NCBI GenBank assembly: GCA_027311485.1
Contig: DAICYU010000033.1
Location: 1 to 15,359, forward strand
Source of the DNA: Acetobacteraceae bacterium
GTDB taxonomy: Bacteria > Pseudomonadota > Alphaproteobacteria > Acetobacterales > Acetobacteraceae
Direction of reading: 5' to 3'
Length of the DNA stretch: 15,359 bases
The notes beneath the pieces were generated by a model, which had not been told where the DNA came from, did not search any database, and worked only from the letters and a program-made list of their open reading frames with translations. The translations under genes and the position numbers were made by a program. How positions within the stretch are numbered: position 1 is the first letter of the stretch; the number at the start of each line of letters is the position of its first letter. This document shows, piece after piece, positions 1-8,772 of the stretch.

Positions 1-570
1 GACATCATGACTCGTAACGTTGTGGTCGTGCATCCTGAAACCTCATTGATTGATGCCGTCAGGTTGATGGCAGGCCGCAGGGTCAGCGGGATGCCGGTCC
101 TGGATGACGCCGGAAATGTCATCGGGATGATGACCGAGGGGGACCTGGTCCGGTGGCACGAGGGGTACACTGCGAAACAGGCCCATTGGCTCGATATGCT
201 GGCTGACGGGTTTGCGCTTGCGCCGAGCTTCGTAGAGGGGATTCGGGCGCAGCAGCAGAAGGTGAAAGCTGTCATGTCGCCGGGTGTCACGACTGTCGTC
301 GAGGACACGCCGGCCCGTGAAGTCACAACTTTGATGCACACGAAGGGGATCAAGCGCGTTCCTGTGCTGCGGGATGGCAAGTTGGTCGGGATTGTCGCAC
401 GGTCTGACCTGATCCGAGCCTTGGCCCAGAAACTGGGGGAGACGGCGGCGGGCCAGCCTGACGCTGCGGTTGGCACGCTGAACGAAGCCCTGCGCCGGGC
501 GCGGGAGGAGGCGGGGATCAAGCCGCGTGGGCTGTCGAAGCGGTCGGCGCCGGGCGCTGGTCAGCCCTGA
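1..570 (+). CDS. Two-CBS-domain protein (5' end outside window)
   Basis: The frame is open from base 1 and reads D-I before the first ATG at base 7. DIMTRNV is the usual internal opening of a CBS domain (typically M-x-x-x-DIMT), so the true start lies upstream and the gene is cut by the window edge. CBS 1 covers about residues 1-50 counted from that ATG (VSGMPVLDDAGNVIGMMTEGDL). CBS 2 covers about 87-143 (KRVPVLRDGKLVGIVARSDL). The linker WLDMLADGFALAP is typical of stand-alone bacterial CBS-pair proteins. A basic, Gly/Pro-rich tail follows, and the BON domain some relatives carry is absent. CBS pairs bind adenine nucleotides, and stand-alone ones are often stress or energy sensors, but the ligand cannot be read here. 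It converges on the glucosidase gene. The family call is certain; the function is unknown. Confidence 0.93.
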   Translation, partial: DIMTRNVVVVHPETSLIDAVRLMAGRRVSGMPVLDDAGNVIGMMTEGDLVRWHEGYTAKQAHWLDMLADGFALAPSFVEGIRAQQQKVKAVMSPGVTTVVEDTPAREVTTLMHTKGIKRVPVLRDGKLVGIVARSDLIRALAQKLGETAAGQPDAAVGTLNEALRRAREEAGIKPRGLSKRSAPGAGQP

Positions 571-613
571 GGAGGCGCCCGGAGGCGGGGGCACGACGAC
601 GGTAGCGGGAAGG

Positions 614-641
614 CCCGCCGCCCCGTGCCCGGCGCGGCGGG
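614..641. terminator. GC-rich hairpin between convergent genes
   Basis: CCCGCCGC at 614-621 pairs perfectly with GCGGCGGG at 634-641 across a 12-nt loop, in the 80-bp gap between the stops of the CBS gene and the glucosidase gene. A smaller alternative hairpin, GCGGG/CCCGC (605-609 with 614-618), overlaps it. Its place between converging genes suggests a bidirectional terminator, but no T-run follows on either strand, so a classic intrinsic terminator is not shown. Confidence 0.35.
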
Positions 642-650
642 ATTGATGCC

Positions 651-3368
651 CTAGGCCTTGTCCTGTTCGCTGTGGAAGAAGGCGTTCAAGGAACTGGCGT
701 CGAGCGCTCCGAACACCCGGATCAACGTCCCGATGATCCCGGTCCATCCTGTTTGGTGGCTCGCACCAATGCCGGCGCCGTTGTCGCCGTGGAAGTATTC
801 GTAAAAGAACAGATGATCCCGCCAGTGCGGGTCCTGTTGGAATTTTTCTGCACCGCCGAATACAGGACGACGGCCGTTTTCATCCTGTAGGAAGATCCTG
901 GTCAGTCTGGCGGCGATTTCCTGTGCGACCTCGTACAGGTTCATCTGGTTCCCTGACCCGGTCGGGCATTCTATTTTGAAGTTATCGCCATAGTAGGCAT
1001 AGTAATGCAGCAGGGCGCGAATGATCAGGCCGTTGACCGGCATCCATACCGGTCCGCGCCAATTTGAATTGCCGCCGAACATGCCGCTGTCGGACTCGGC
1101 TGGGAGGTAGCCGACCCTGTACTCCTGTCCGCCTGCCGCCAGAACGTAGGGATGATCTGCATGGTAGCGGGACAGCGACCGGATTCCGTACGGGCTGAGG
1201 AATTCGCTTTCATCCAGCATGCGTGTCAGGATTCGCCGCAGGCGATGTTCGTTGACAAGCGCAAAGATGCCACGTTCGGCCACGCCGTAATGTCCCGGCC
1301 CGGTCAGATGAATGGATTCCCGTAGTTCCGGCATCCGCGCCATACTGTCGAGCAGATGGGTCCTGAGCCCAGGTACGCGGTCGCGTTGCCATTTCTCGAT
1401 AACCGTCGCGGCACAGAGCGGCAGCAAGCCGACCATCGAACGGACCTTGAGGCGCTTTGAACTTCCATCCGGTAGGCGAAGGACGTCGTAATAGAATCCG
1501 TCCTCCTCATCCCACATGCCCTCGGTGCCGATGCCATTCATGGCATGGGCGATCAGCAGGAATTCCATGCCGAAATTTACCGCCAGCTTCTCATATGTCG
1601 AATCGTGTGCAGCGAGTTCAACGGCGATCTCAAGCATGTTCTGGCAGAATAGTGCGACCCATGCGGTGCCGTCCGACTGCTCCAGATAGCCGCCGGTTGG
1701 CAGTGGCGCGCTGCGATCAAAAACGCCAATGTTGTCCAACCCCAGAAATCCACCCTCAAAGACGTTTTTTCCGAAACGATCCTTTCGGTTCACCCACCAA
1801 CCGAAATTCGCCGAAAGTTTGCCGAAGACTTCTTTGAGGAAGTCGATGTCGGATGTGCCCTGGAGTGCCCGCTCCACGCGGTAGGTAAACATGGACGCCC
1901 ATGCCTGAACGGGTGGATTGACGTCGCTGAAGTTCCATTCGTAGGCGGGTATCTGTCCGGCTGGATTCAGATAAACCTGATCCAGCAGCATACCGAGTTG
2001 CTCCTTGGCGAAGTCGATATCGACCGAAGCAAGGGCCAGAGCATGAAAGGCGAGATCCCACGCGGCGAACCACGGATACTCCCACTTGTCCGGCATCGAG
2101 ATGACATGGTCCGCGGACAGGTAGAACCACTCGTGGTTCCGAATTGGTCTCCCAGCGCGGCGCAGCTTATCGGCGCCATGCTCCTGAAGCCAGGTATTCA
2201 CGTCGAAGATAAAACACTGCTTGCCCCAGAGCATGCCGGCAAACGCCTGGCGCAGGACATTCGCCGCATCCTCGCTGACGCGACCCGGCGTAATCGCGCG
2301 GTAGAACGCATCAGCCTCCCGCCGCCGCTGCTCCATGATATCGGCGAACGCAGTGCCAAACGGGGTTGGGTGGGCCGTCTGGCTCAGGCGGAGGCGGACG
2401 ACGACGGTCGCGCCCGCGCCAACCTCAAGCTGATAGTGTGCGGCTGCCTTCGTTCCGGACAGGGCTGGATTGACGGCATCATATTTGCCCAGTGTGATAT
2501 AATTGTTGATGCCATCCTTCACATACGGCGTCGCGTTGGGCGTTCCGAAAATGCGCTCGTCATTGGTTTCATTTTCAGTGAAGAGCAGAGGGTGCGCTCC
2601 TTCGCAACAGAGATGGTAAGTACCCAGTCCCTGATGGGAAGCGGCAATGATGCTGCAATCACTTGTGCCCGGTACCTGGCGCAGACTCGGCTTCTGCCTG
2701 CCAGGCGCCCATGACCAATCGTTGCGAAACAAGAGTGTTGGCAGCAATGCCAGAAAAGCGGTTTCAGGCCCGCGGTTGCAAATGGTGATCTGGATCAGAA
2801 TGTCGTCCGGAAGCGCCTTGGCATATTCCACGAACACGTCGAAGTAGCGATCAGCATCGAACACCCCGGTATCGATAAGCTCATATTCCGGGTCGTTCCG
2901 GGTGCGCTGCCTGTTTGTGGCGACGAGGTCGTCATATGGGTACGCATTCTGCGGATACTTGTACAGATACTTCATGTAGGAATGGGTCGGCGTCGCATCC
3001 AAGTAGTAGTAATACTCCTTTACATCCTCGCCGTGGTTGCCTTCCCCGTTTGCCAGGCCGAACAGGCGTTCCTTGATAATCGGGTCTTTCCCATTCCAAA
3101 GCGCGATGGAAAAGCACAGCGTCGCGTGCTCATCGCTGAAGCCGGCCAAGCCATCCTCGCCCCAGCGATATGCGCGGGAGCGGGCGTGGTCATGCGTGAA
3201 GTAACCCCAGGCATCGCCGGTCTCGCTGTAATCCTCCCGCACTGTGCCCCATTGCCGCTCGCTCAGGTACGGCCCCCATTGCTTCCACGGCACGCCCTTC
3301 GTGCGGGCTTCGTCCAGGCGTCCATGCTCCATTGTGCTGGCACGTCGACGTATTGGCGCTGTGTCCAT
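651..3368 (-). CDS. GH63-like glucosidase (YMR196W-type, about 900 aa)
   Basis: This 905-residue protein resembles the family typified by yeast YMR196W, annotated as glucosidase or GH63 C-terminal-domain proteins. The N-terminal block LSERQWGTVREDYSETGDAW (35-54) is the family signature. The C-terminal half should be an (alpha/alpha)6 barrel. It keeps WDLAFH (Asp438), matching the GH63 general acid region, NWRGPVW (769-775), and FFYEYFHGDNG (Glu857), matching the GH63 general base region. Those catalytic assignments are by motif analogy. The first ATG is chosen because GGGAGG (3374-3379) sits 5 nt before it; the internal Met13 has no ribosome site. No signal peptide is visible, so it is probably cytosolic. 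The substrate is unknown. It lies 151 nt after ackA on the same strand and could be read through from the operon or have its own promoter. Confidence 0.88.
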   Translation of the reverse strand: MDTAPIRRRASTMEHGRLDEARTKGVPWKQWGPYLSERQWGTVREDYSETGDAWGYFTHDHARSRAYRWGEDGLAGFSDEHATLCFSIALWNGKDPIIKERLFGLANGEGNHGEDVKEYYYYLDATPTHSYMKYLYKYPQNAYPYDDLVATNRQRTRNDPEYELIDTGVFDADRYFDVFVEYAKALPDDILIQITICNRGPETAFLALLPTLLFRNDWSWAPGRQKPSLRQVPGTSDCSIIAASHQGLGTYHLCCEGAHPLLFTENETNDERIFGTPNATPYVKDGINNYITLGKYDAVNPALSGTKAAAHYQLEVGAGATVVVRLRLSQTAHPTPFGTAFADIMEQRRREADAFYRAITPGRVSEDAANVLRQAFAGMLWGKQCFIFDVNTWLQEHGADKLRRAGRPIRNHEWFYLSADHVISMPDKWEYPWFAAWDLAFHALALASVDIDFAKEQLGMLLDQVYLNPAGQIPAYEWNFSDVNPPVQAWASMFTYRVERALQGTSDIDFLKEVFGKLSANFGWWVNRKDRFGKNVFEGGFLGLDNIGVFDRSAPLPTGGYLEQSDGTAWVALFCQNMLEIAVELAAHDSTYEKLAVNFGMEFLLIAHAMNGIGTEGMWDEEDGFYYDVLRLPDGSSKRLKVRSMVGLLPLCAATVIEKWQRDRVPGLRTHLLDSMARMPELRESIHLTGPGHYGVAERGIFALVNEHRLRRILTRMLDESEFLSPYGIRSLSRYHADHPYVLAAGGQEYRVGYLPAESDSGMFGGNSNWRGPVWMPVNGLIIRALLHYYAYYGDNFKIECPTGSGNQMNLYEVAQEIAARLTRIFLQDENGRRPVFGGAEKFQQDPHWRDHLFFYEYFHGDNGAGIGASHQTGWTGIIGTLIRVFGALDASSLNAFFHSEQDKA

Positions 3369-3519
3369 GGTTGCCTCCCAAAAGAGAGCCTGGCTCCCTG
3401 TCTGTCAGCAGGAAGCCGCGTTGCGGAGCGGCCGTCCTGCAAGGAGCACGCCCAATGTGGACACTTGTGCCCCGGCTTGCCTATGCACTTCCGGCGTGAT
3501 GCGGCCCGGGGCCTGCTGA

Positions 3520-4701
3520 TCAGTGCGACCCCAAAGCCAGGACGTCCTTCGTGTGTTGCGCGATCAGGCGTTCCTCATCGGTGGGAATCACGCAAATGGT
3601 CACGGGGGATTGGTCGCTGCTGATGCGCCCTTTGCCGGCGCTGTTCAGCCCGGCATCCAACACCATCCCAGTCCAGCGGCATCCCTGGACCACGTCGGCG
3701 CGGGTCGCAGCGTCATTTTCGCCGATACCGCCGGCAAAGACGAGAGCATCCAGCCCGTCCAACGCCGCGACCAGCGAGCCGATTTCCCGGATGATACGAT
3801 ACACGAACAGCGCGATTGCTTCCTGCGCCGCAGGCTCGGGGGAGGCCCGCAGCGTGCGCATGTCCGAAGAGAGGCCGGAGACGCCAAGCAGGCCGGACTT
3901 GCGATAGATCAGGTCCTCCAGCCCGGCAGCGTCCATATGATGCTCGGTGATCAGGTGCAGGATCACGCCGGGATCAAGCGCGCCGCAGCGTGTCCCCATC
4001 ATCAGCCCGTCGGCCGCGGTGAACCCCATAGTACTGGCCATGCTGCGACCATTCCGCATCGCGCACAGGCTCGCGCCATTGCCAAGGTGCGCCATGATGA
4101 CGCGGCCGCGGGCCATTTCAGGGTACAGCGCGCGCATTTGTCCGCTCAGGTATTCGTAGGACAGACCATGAAAGCCATAGCGCCGGATACCGGCCTCGCT
4201 GATGTCGCGGGGTAGGGCGAAGGCCTGGGCAACTGGCGGCTGTGTCCGATGGAACGCCGTATCAAAACAGGCCACCTGCGGCAGATGGGGTGCCGCCTGG
4301 AAGATTGTTTTAATAACGGACAGGTTGTGGGGCTGATGCAGCGGTGCCAGTGGTATCAGGCGGGACAGCGCCGCAAGAACGGTCTGGTCCAGGCGGACGG
4401 GCACGCCGTATGACAATCCGCCATGCACGACGCGATGCCCGACACCAACAACCGAGCCCGCGGCGAGGCGTGCGCCGGCGTGCAGGATCTCCTGCGCCGC
4501 CGCGCCATGATCGAAGCCAACCACCGGCCACGTTTTCGTGCTGATCGCCTCCCCTTGTGCGTTCCTGACCGTCAGGCGGGGATTGACGCCAATCCCTTCA
4601 ATCTGCCCCCGGTACTGGATCTCGACGTCGGCCTTCGGCTCGCACAGGGCGAATTTGATGCTGGAAGAGCCCGCGTTGATGACGGCGATGTATCCGGACA
4701 T
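3520..4701 (-). CDS. ackA: Acetate kinase
   Basis: It catalyses acetyl phosphate + ADP = acetate + ATP, in the cytosol. The 393-residue product has the whole ASKHA-fold motif set: INAGSSSIKF at the N-terminus, HRVVHGG, CFDTAFH, HLGNGASLCAM, MGFTAADGLMMGTRCGALDPG (the T-x-x-GLxMGTRxGxxDP loop) and FAGGIGEN. The frame is open 14 codons further upstream, but the start at 4701 is chosen because AGGGGGAAT (4703-4711) lies just before it, MSGYIAVINAGSSS matches the family's N-terminus, and the length is normal. It follows fabI by 62 nt and pta is one gene further upstream, so the Pta-AckA pair is split by fabI. The Ala-Ala in FTAAD, where many bacterial enzymes have Pro-Leu, is a minor variation. 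Propionate or butyrate could also be substrates. Confidence 0.96.
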   Translation of the reverse strand: MSGYIAVINAGSSSIKFALCEPKADVEIQYRGQIEGIGVNPRLTVRNAQGEAISTKTWPVVGFDHGAAAQEILHAGARLAAGSVVGVGHRVVHGGLSYGVPVRLDQTVLAALSRLIPLAPLHQPHNLSVIKTIFQAAPHLPQVACFDTAFHRTQPPVAQAFALPRDISEAGIRRYGFHGLSYEYLSGQMRALYPEMARGRVIMAHLGNGASLCAMRNGRSMASTMGFTAADGLMMGTRCGALDPGVILHLITEHHMDAAGLEDLIYRKSGLLGVSGLSSDMRTLRASPEPAAQEAIALFVYRIIREIGSLVAALDGLDALVFAGGIGENDAATRADVVQGCRWTGMVLDAGLNSAGKGRISSDQSPVTICVIPTDEERLIAQHTKDVLALGSH

Positions 4702-4763
4702 GATTCCCCCTGCGGCGCAAAGCACACCCAGCGATCCGCGCATGCAGCCGGTCTGAGTCGTGA

Positions 4764-5552
4764 TCAGGCGACGATGTTGGTTCCGCCATCGACATAGACG
4801 GTGCCGCCGGTGATATGCTTGGCAAAAAATGTCGCCAGATAGGCGCAGGTGAAGCCGACATCCATGATATCGACGAGTTCGCCCAGTGGCGCTTTCTGTG
4901 CGGCTTCGTTCAACAGAAGCTCAAAGTCCTTCAGTCCGGATGCCGCGCGGGTTTTCAGCGGTCCGGGGGAGATCGCGTGCACGCGGATCTTCTGCGGTCC
5001 AAGCTCATAGGCAAGATATCGGCAGGTTGCTTCCAGCGCAGCCTTGACCGGACCCATGACGTTGTAGTTCGGAACGACCCGGTTCGCACCATAATAGCTC
5101 ATGGCGAACATGGCGCCGCCCTCGGTCATCAATGGCGCCGCCAACCTGGCCATTCGCACAAAGGAATGACAGGACACATCCATCGCCTTGGCAAAACCCT
5201 CTGCCGAACAGTTCAACAGCCCGCCCTGTAAATCCTCCTTTGGGGCGAATGCGATGGAGTGAACCAGGATATCCAGTCGACCCCATTGCGAGCTGACCTG
5301 ATCAAAGATCGCCTCCAACTGGCCCGGGATCGAGACATCCAGCGGTCCCCTGATCGGGGACTGCAGTTCCTCTGCCAGCGGTTCCACATAGGGGCGCGCC
5401 CGCTCATTCAGCCAGGTCATCGCCACGTCGGCGCCGACCGCCCTGAAGGCTTTCGCGCAGCCATACGCGATTGAATGCTCATTCGCCACGCCCACCACCA
5501 GGGCTTTATGTCCCGAGAGGATTGGCCTGATTTGTGTGTCCTGCACGATCAT
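4764..5552 (-). CDS. fabI: Enoyl-[acyl-carrier-protein] reductase (NADH), FabI type
   Basis: This short-chain dehydrogenase/reductase carries out the last step of each fatty-acid elongation cycle, reducing trans-2-enoyl-ACP with NAD(P)H. In 262 residues it has the FabI nucleotide loop GVANEHSIAYG (21-31), HSIAFAP (98-104), SYYGANR (152-158) and the catalytic pair in NYNVMGPVK (Tyr163-x6-Lys170). SPGPLKTRAASG forms the substrate loop and TGGTVYVDGG the C-terminal dimer motif. The start is uncertain. The ATG at 5552 has AGAGG only about 3 nt before it, while GTG two codons later is spaced about 9 nt from the same site. It lies 6 nt after the pta stop, so translational coupling is likely. A FabI inside a pta-ackA operon may be a second, condition-specific copy. 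That is inference; the rest of the genome is not visible. Confidence 0.95.
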   Translation of the reverse strand: MIVQDTQIRPILSGHKALVVGVANEHSIAYGCAKAFRAVGADVAMTWLNERARPYVEPLAEELQSPIRGPLDVSIPGQLEAIFDQVSSQWGRLDILVHSIAFAPKEDLQGGLLNCSAEGFAKAMDVSCHSFVRMARLAAPLMTEGGAMFAMSYYGANRVVPNYNVMGPVKAALEATCRYLAYELGPQKIRVHAISPGPLKTRAASGLKDFELLLNEAAQKAPLGELVDIMDVGFTCAYLATFFAKHITGGTVYVDGGTNIVA

Positions 5553-5558
5553 TATCCT

Positions 5559-6521
5559 CTATCTGATTGACGCGGAAGCAGACTCCCGCCGCGCGGCCGC
5601 GACCATCACCCCGACCGCGCACGACGCCAATCGTGTCAGCAGCGAATCCGCTCGGCTTGTCAGCATGATCGGGACACGGGCGCCCAGAACGATGCCGGCT
5701 GCATCGGCGTGTGCCAGGAAGGACAGGCTCTTGGCCAGCATATTGCCCGCTTCAAGGTCCGGCACCACGAGCACGTTCGCCCGGCCGGCGACCGGTGAGG
5801 CGATATGCTTGATTGCCGCGGCTTCCGGACTGATCGCATTGTCCAGGGCCAGGGGGCCATCCAGAAGTGCGCCGGTGATCTGACCCCGTTCCGCCATCTT
5901 GCACAGCGCCGCAGCTTCGATCGTGGACGGCACCTTGGCGGTGACCGTCTCCATCGCGCTCAGGATGGCGACGCGCACCTCTGGCGCCTTCAGCGCATGC
6001 GCAAGATCGATCGCGTTCTGGACGATGTCTACCTTCTCATCCAGCGTCGGGGCGATGTTTACCGCGGCGTCCGTAATGATCAGCGCATCGGCATGGCCCG
6101 GCACGTCCATGATGAAGCAATGACTGATGCGGCGTGCGGTGCGGATGCCGGTTTCGCGCGATACGACCGCGCCCATCAGCTCATCCGTATGCAGGCTGCC
6201 CTTCATCAGGGCTTCGGCGCGACCGGATCGCACAAGATCGACGGATTTGGCCGCCGAATCATGGCTGTGCGCGGCGTTGACGATTTCCATGCCGCCGATG
6301 TCGAAGCCGGCGGCCGCGGCGACGCTGCGAATGCGGTCCGCCGGCCCGACAAGGATCGGTTCGATGAGGTGCAGCCGGGCGGCCTCAACGGCGCTTTGCA
6401 GGGAGACGTCGTCGCAGGGGTGGACAATGGCTGTTCTGATCGCCGGCTGCTTCTGGGCCATGGCGATCAGGTTTTCGTATTTGCTTCGTGCGCCCTGCGG
6501 CGCCCTGGATTGTTCAACCAT
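5559..6521 (-). CDS. pta: Phosphate acetyltransferase (PTA/PTB-domain, short form)
   Basis: It is likely to interconvert acetyl-CoA + phosphate and acetyl phosphate + CoA, feeding AckA. The 320-residue product is one PTA_PTB domain: LMKGSLHTDELM (105-116), ITDAAVNIAPTLDEK (about 149-163), DGPLALDNAIS (221-231) and PDLEAGN (254-260). It most resembles the C-terminal half of proteins annotated as bifunctional enoyl-CoA hydratase/phosphate acetyltransferase, but the N-terminal MaoC-type hydratase domain is absent. The start at 6521 is chosen because GGAGGT (6527-6532) precedes it; an in-frame extension to 6590 lies inside the previous gene. It overlaps the end of the DUF3141 gene by 8 nt and its ribosome site lies inside that gene, so the two are probably translationally coupled. 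A phosphate butyryltransferase role cannot be excluded. The neighbouring acetate kinase favours acetyl. Confidence 0.9.
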   Translation of the reverse strand: MVEQSRAPQGARSKYENLIAMAQKQPAIRTAIVHPCDDVSLQSAVEAARLHLIEPILVGPADRIRSVAAAAGFDIGGMEIVNAAHSHDSAAKSVDLVRSGRAEALMKGSLHTDELMGAVVSRETGIRTARRISHCFIMDVPGHADALIITDAAVNIAPTLDEKVDIVQNAIDLAHALKAPEVRVAILSAMETVTAKVPSTIEAAALCKMAERGQITGALLDGPLALDNAISPEAAAIKHIASPVAGRANVLVVPDLEAGNMLAKSLSFLAHADAAGIVLGARVPIMLTSRADSLLTRLASCAVGVMVAAARRESASASIR

Positions 6522-8697
6522 GGGTGACCTCCACTGCTTCCGGCCTTTTTGATTTCGGTGCGGTGCCGAAAAGGGCCTCGATGCGGGCAAGGCGGCGCTT
6601 CCCTTCGTCGGACAGTGCGCCCGGCGCAGTCACGATCCGATGCAGGATGTCGACCGCGGCCTTCCGTTCCGCGGCGTTTTCGCCAATCAGCGCCGGAAGG
6701 GACTCGATCGCGCGTTCCGCATCCAGACCAACAAGCAGGAATTGTTCCCTCAGGATCGCCTTGAAGCGGGCGAGCCCCAAGCGTCTCGCCGGCGGCATGG
6801 CGTTGCGAATAAGCCTGAGCACCGAGAAACCCCGTTCGTCGATGGCGCCTTCGGGCATGCGTATATACACCAGTGCACGCACTACGGCTTCCTCCAGGTG
6901 CCCGACCGCATAGCGCTGTTCCAATTCCGCCTTCACCCGGGCCGCCGCGTTTTCCCGCGCCAGGTCCCGTTCGATGCGGCCGGAGGAGGCAGGTTCCTGC
7001 GGCCCAAGTCCAACAAGCGTCTGCAGCAGGGGGGAGCTGTAGGTAGTGACGAACGCCGCCTCGGTCATTGCGTCGCGGATCTCCCGGTAGGCATCCAGCG
7101 AGGCGGTGATCCAGGATGATGTCGCGCGCTCCATGGCGAGCCATGGGTTGTCCGGATCGGCAGGCTTACGATCTGCTCTTATCGACTCCGCCAGTTCCTT
7201 GACGGGCTGCATCAGGGGGTTCGCATCGGCGTAGATGCTGAATCGCGCGCGGTTTGGATGGGCGGCACGAAGCACCTCGGCCACCGGTTCGGTGATGCGC
7301 CCGCGCAGGACAGGCGCCGCAAACGCTTCGTACAGCCCGTGATTGATCTCCGAAACCCGGGCGGCTGTGGCAAAACGACGCTCGTCCTCGGCGGTATTTC
7401 CGCCAATCGCCCGGATGTGGTCCAGTGTTCGCGCTTCCAGGCGGAACAAGTAGCGGCCCTGCACCAGTTCGCGGTTCGCTGTATCCTCATCGACTTCTCC
7501 GATCACCGCTTCGTACAGCCCGGGCGGCAGGACATCAATCATCTCCATGCAGGAAACGAATTCACCGTGTTCCTTCGTCGCGACCTTGCCGGACACGAAA
7601 ATGCCCAGATGGCCGATGCTCTGGTGCATCGTATAGACAATCGTCTGTCCATTGGTAATGATTTCACGCTCGGTTTCGTACAGATCGAGGATCCATCCCA
7701 ATGCCTGCTGCGGCGGCGTGATGTTGTCGCCCCAGGAGCAGAAGACGACGATCGGCGACCTGATGTTGCGAAGGTCGATCCTGACGCCGTCGGAGGTGCG
7801 GAGCTGTCCCGTTGCGAGTTTGTTGCCGACGAACAGATTGTCGGCGATCCACTGCATTTCCCCGGCGTTCAGCAGTACGGGACTGCCAAACCAGGTTTCG
7901 AAGTCGAGGAAGCGGTCAACCTCGGTATCGACCTTCGAATAGACATTGTATCCTTTCGACCAAAGCGTGTTGGATGGGTCGAGCGATTCGAAGTTCGCGA
8001 CCAGATGGGCGCCATCGAAAATCCCGTTGCCCAGGTCGCCGGCCAGCGCCGTTATCCAGGTGCCGCCCAGGACGCCGCCCAGATACCGCATCGTGTTCTT
8101 GCCCCGCACGCCGGCCCAGTAGGACAGGGGCGATCCCGCCAGCATGATCGGGCCCGTCAGGTCCGGGTGGAGCGCAGCCATCATCATGATCTGCCAGCCT
8201 GCCTGGCAATTGGCGATGATCACCGGCTTGCCTTCCGCGTCCGAATGCCGGGCAGCCACGTCCTCGATGAAGACGGCCTCCGCCCGGAATACATCCTCCA
8301 CGGTCTGTCCCGGGAGCGGTGCTGGCAGGAAGCCAATGAAATAGCATGGATGCCGGGCGGCGAGAATGACTCCGATTTCGCTGTCCCGTTTCATGCCGCC
8401 AATGCCGGGGCCATGCCCGGCGCGGGGGTCCACCACGACAAAGGGCGCCTTGGTCGGGTCGGGTGCCATGTCGGCGGGCGGGATGATCCGGACCAGTGCG
8501 TAATTCACCGGACGCTCCAGCGTGCGGCCGTCGCGCACCAGTTCAGCGGCAAACTTCAGGACGTGCGGCACCTCCTTGGCGGTGTGCTCCAGGTGGATGT
8601 TCGCCCGCTGCCGGAGCACATCGAGGGACAGGACGGACCGTTGCCACGCGTCCAGCCAATACTCCTGGAAATCACTGATATTGGGCCACGCGGTCAT
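6514..8697 (-). CDS. DUF3141 protein, PHA-synthase-like alpha/beta hydrolase
   Basis: This is a 727-residue DUF3141 family member. Residues about 80-370 form an alpha/beta hydrolase core with a PhaC-like arrangement. The nucleophile elbow is ANCQAGWQ (Cys164, compared with PhaC G-x-C-x-G-G). A possible acid is Asp324 in SWGDNITPP and a possible base is His363 in SIGHLGIF. These catalytic roles come from motif position and have not been tested. The C-terminal half (about 380-727) is mostly helical and charged and is specific to the family. No signal peptide is seen. GGAG lies about 8 nt before the ATG. Upstream is atoA (75-nt gap) and downstream pta overlaps it, so it sits in the middle of the acetyl-CoA operon. 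Annotations sometimes call such proteins poly-hydroxybutyrate polymerase, but I know of no proof of activity. The true role is open. Confidence 0.85.
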   Translation of the reverse strand: MTAWPNISDFQEYWLDAWQRSVLSLDVLRQRANIHLEHTAKEVPHVLKFAAELVRDGRTLERPVNYALVRIIPPADMAPDPTKAPFVVVDPRAGHGPGIGGMKRDSEIGVILAARHPCYFIGFLPAPLPGQTVEDVFRAEAVFIEDVAARHSDAEGKPVIIANCQAGWQIMMMAALHPDLTGPIMLAGSPLSYWAGVRGKNTMRYLGGVLGGTWITALAGDLGNGIFDGAHLVANFESLDPSNTLWSKGYNVYSKVDTEVDRFLDFETWFGSPVLLNAGEMQWIADNLFVGNKLATGQLRTSDGVRIDLRNIRSPIVVFCSWGDNITPPQQALGWILDLYETEREIITNGQTIVYTMHQSIGHLGIFVSGKVATKEHGEFVSCMEMIDVLPPGLYEAVIGEVDEDTANRELVQGRYLFRLEARTLDHIRAIGGNTAEDERRFATAARVSEINHGLYEAFAAPVLRGRITEPVAEVLRAAHPNRARFSIYADANPLMQPVKELAESIRADRKPADPDNPWLAMERATSSWITASLDAYREIRDAMTEAAFVTTYSSPLLQTLVGLGPQEPASSGRIERDLARENAAARVKAELEQRYAVGHLEEAVVRALVYIRMPEGAIDERGFSVLRLIRNAMPPARRLGLARFKAILREQFLLVGLDAERAIESLPALIGENAAERKAAVDILHRIVTAPGALSDEGKRRLARIEALFGTAPKSKRPEAVEVTHG

Positions 8698-8772
8698 CGC
8701 TGGATCTCCTGCTGCGGCGTTTATGGTCTGGCGTCGAAAGGGCTTGGCCGATTTGAGTTAAGGACCGGGCCC

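Noticed and set aside
7..9. ATG at base 7 as the real start of the CBS gene
   Set aside because: The frame is open to base 1 and D-I-M-T-R-N is internal to the first CBS domain, so the start is missing from the window.
3369..3519. A terminator or promoter between ackA and the glucosidase
   Set aside because: The palindrome near 3503-3515 has no loop for a stable hairpin and no T-run, and no convincing -35/-10 pair is seen on the minus strand. I cannot tell read-through from a separate promoter.
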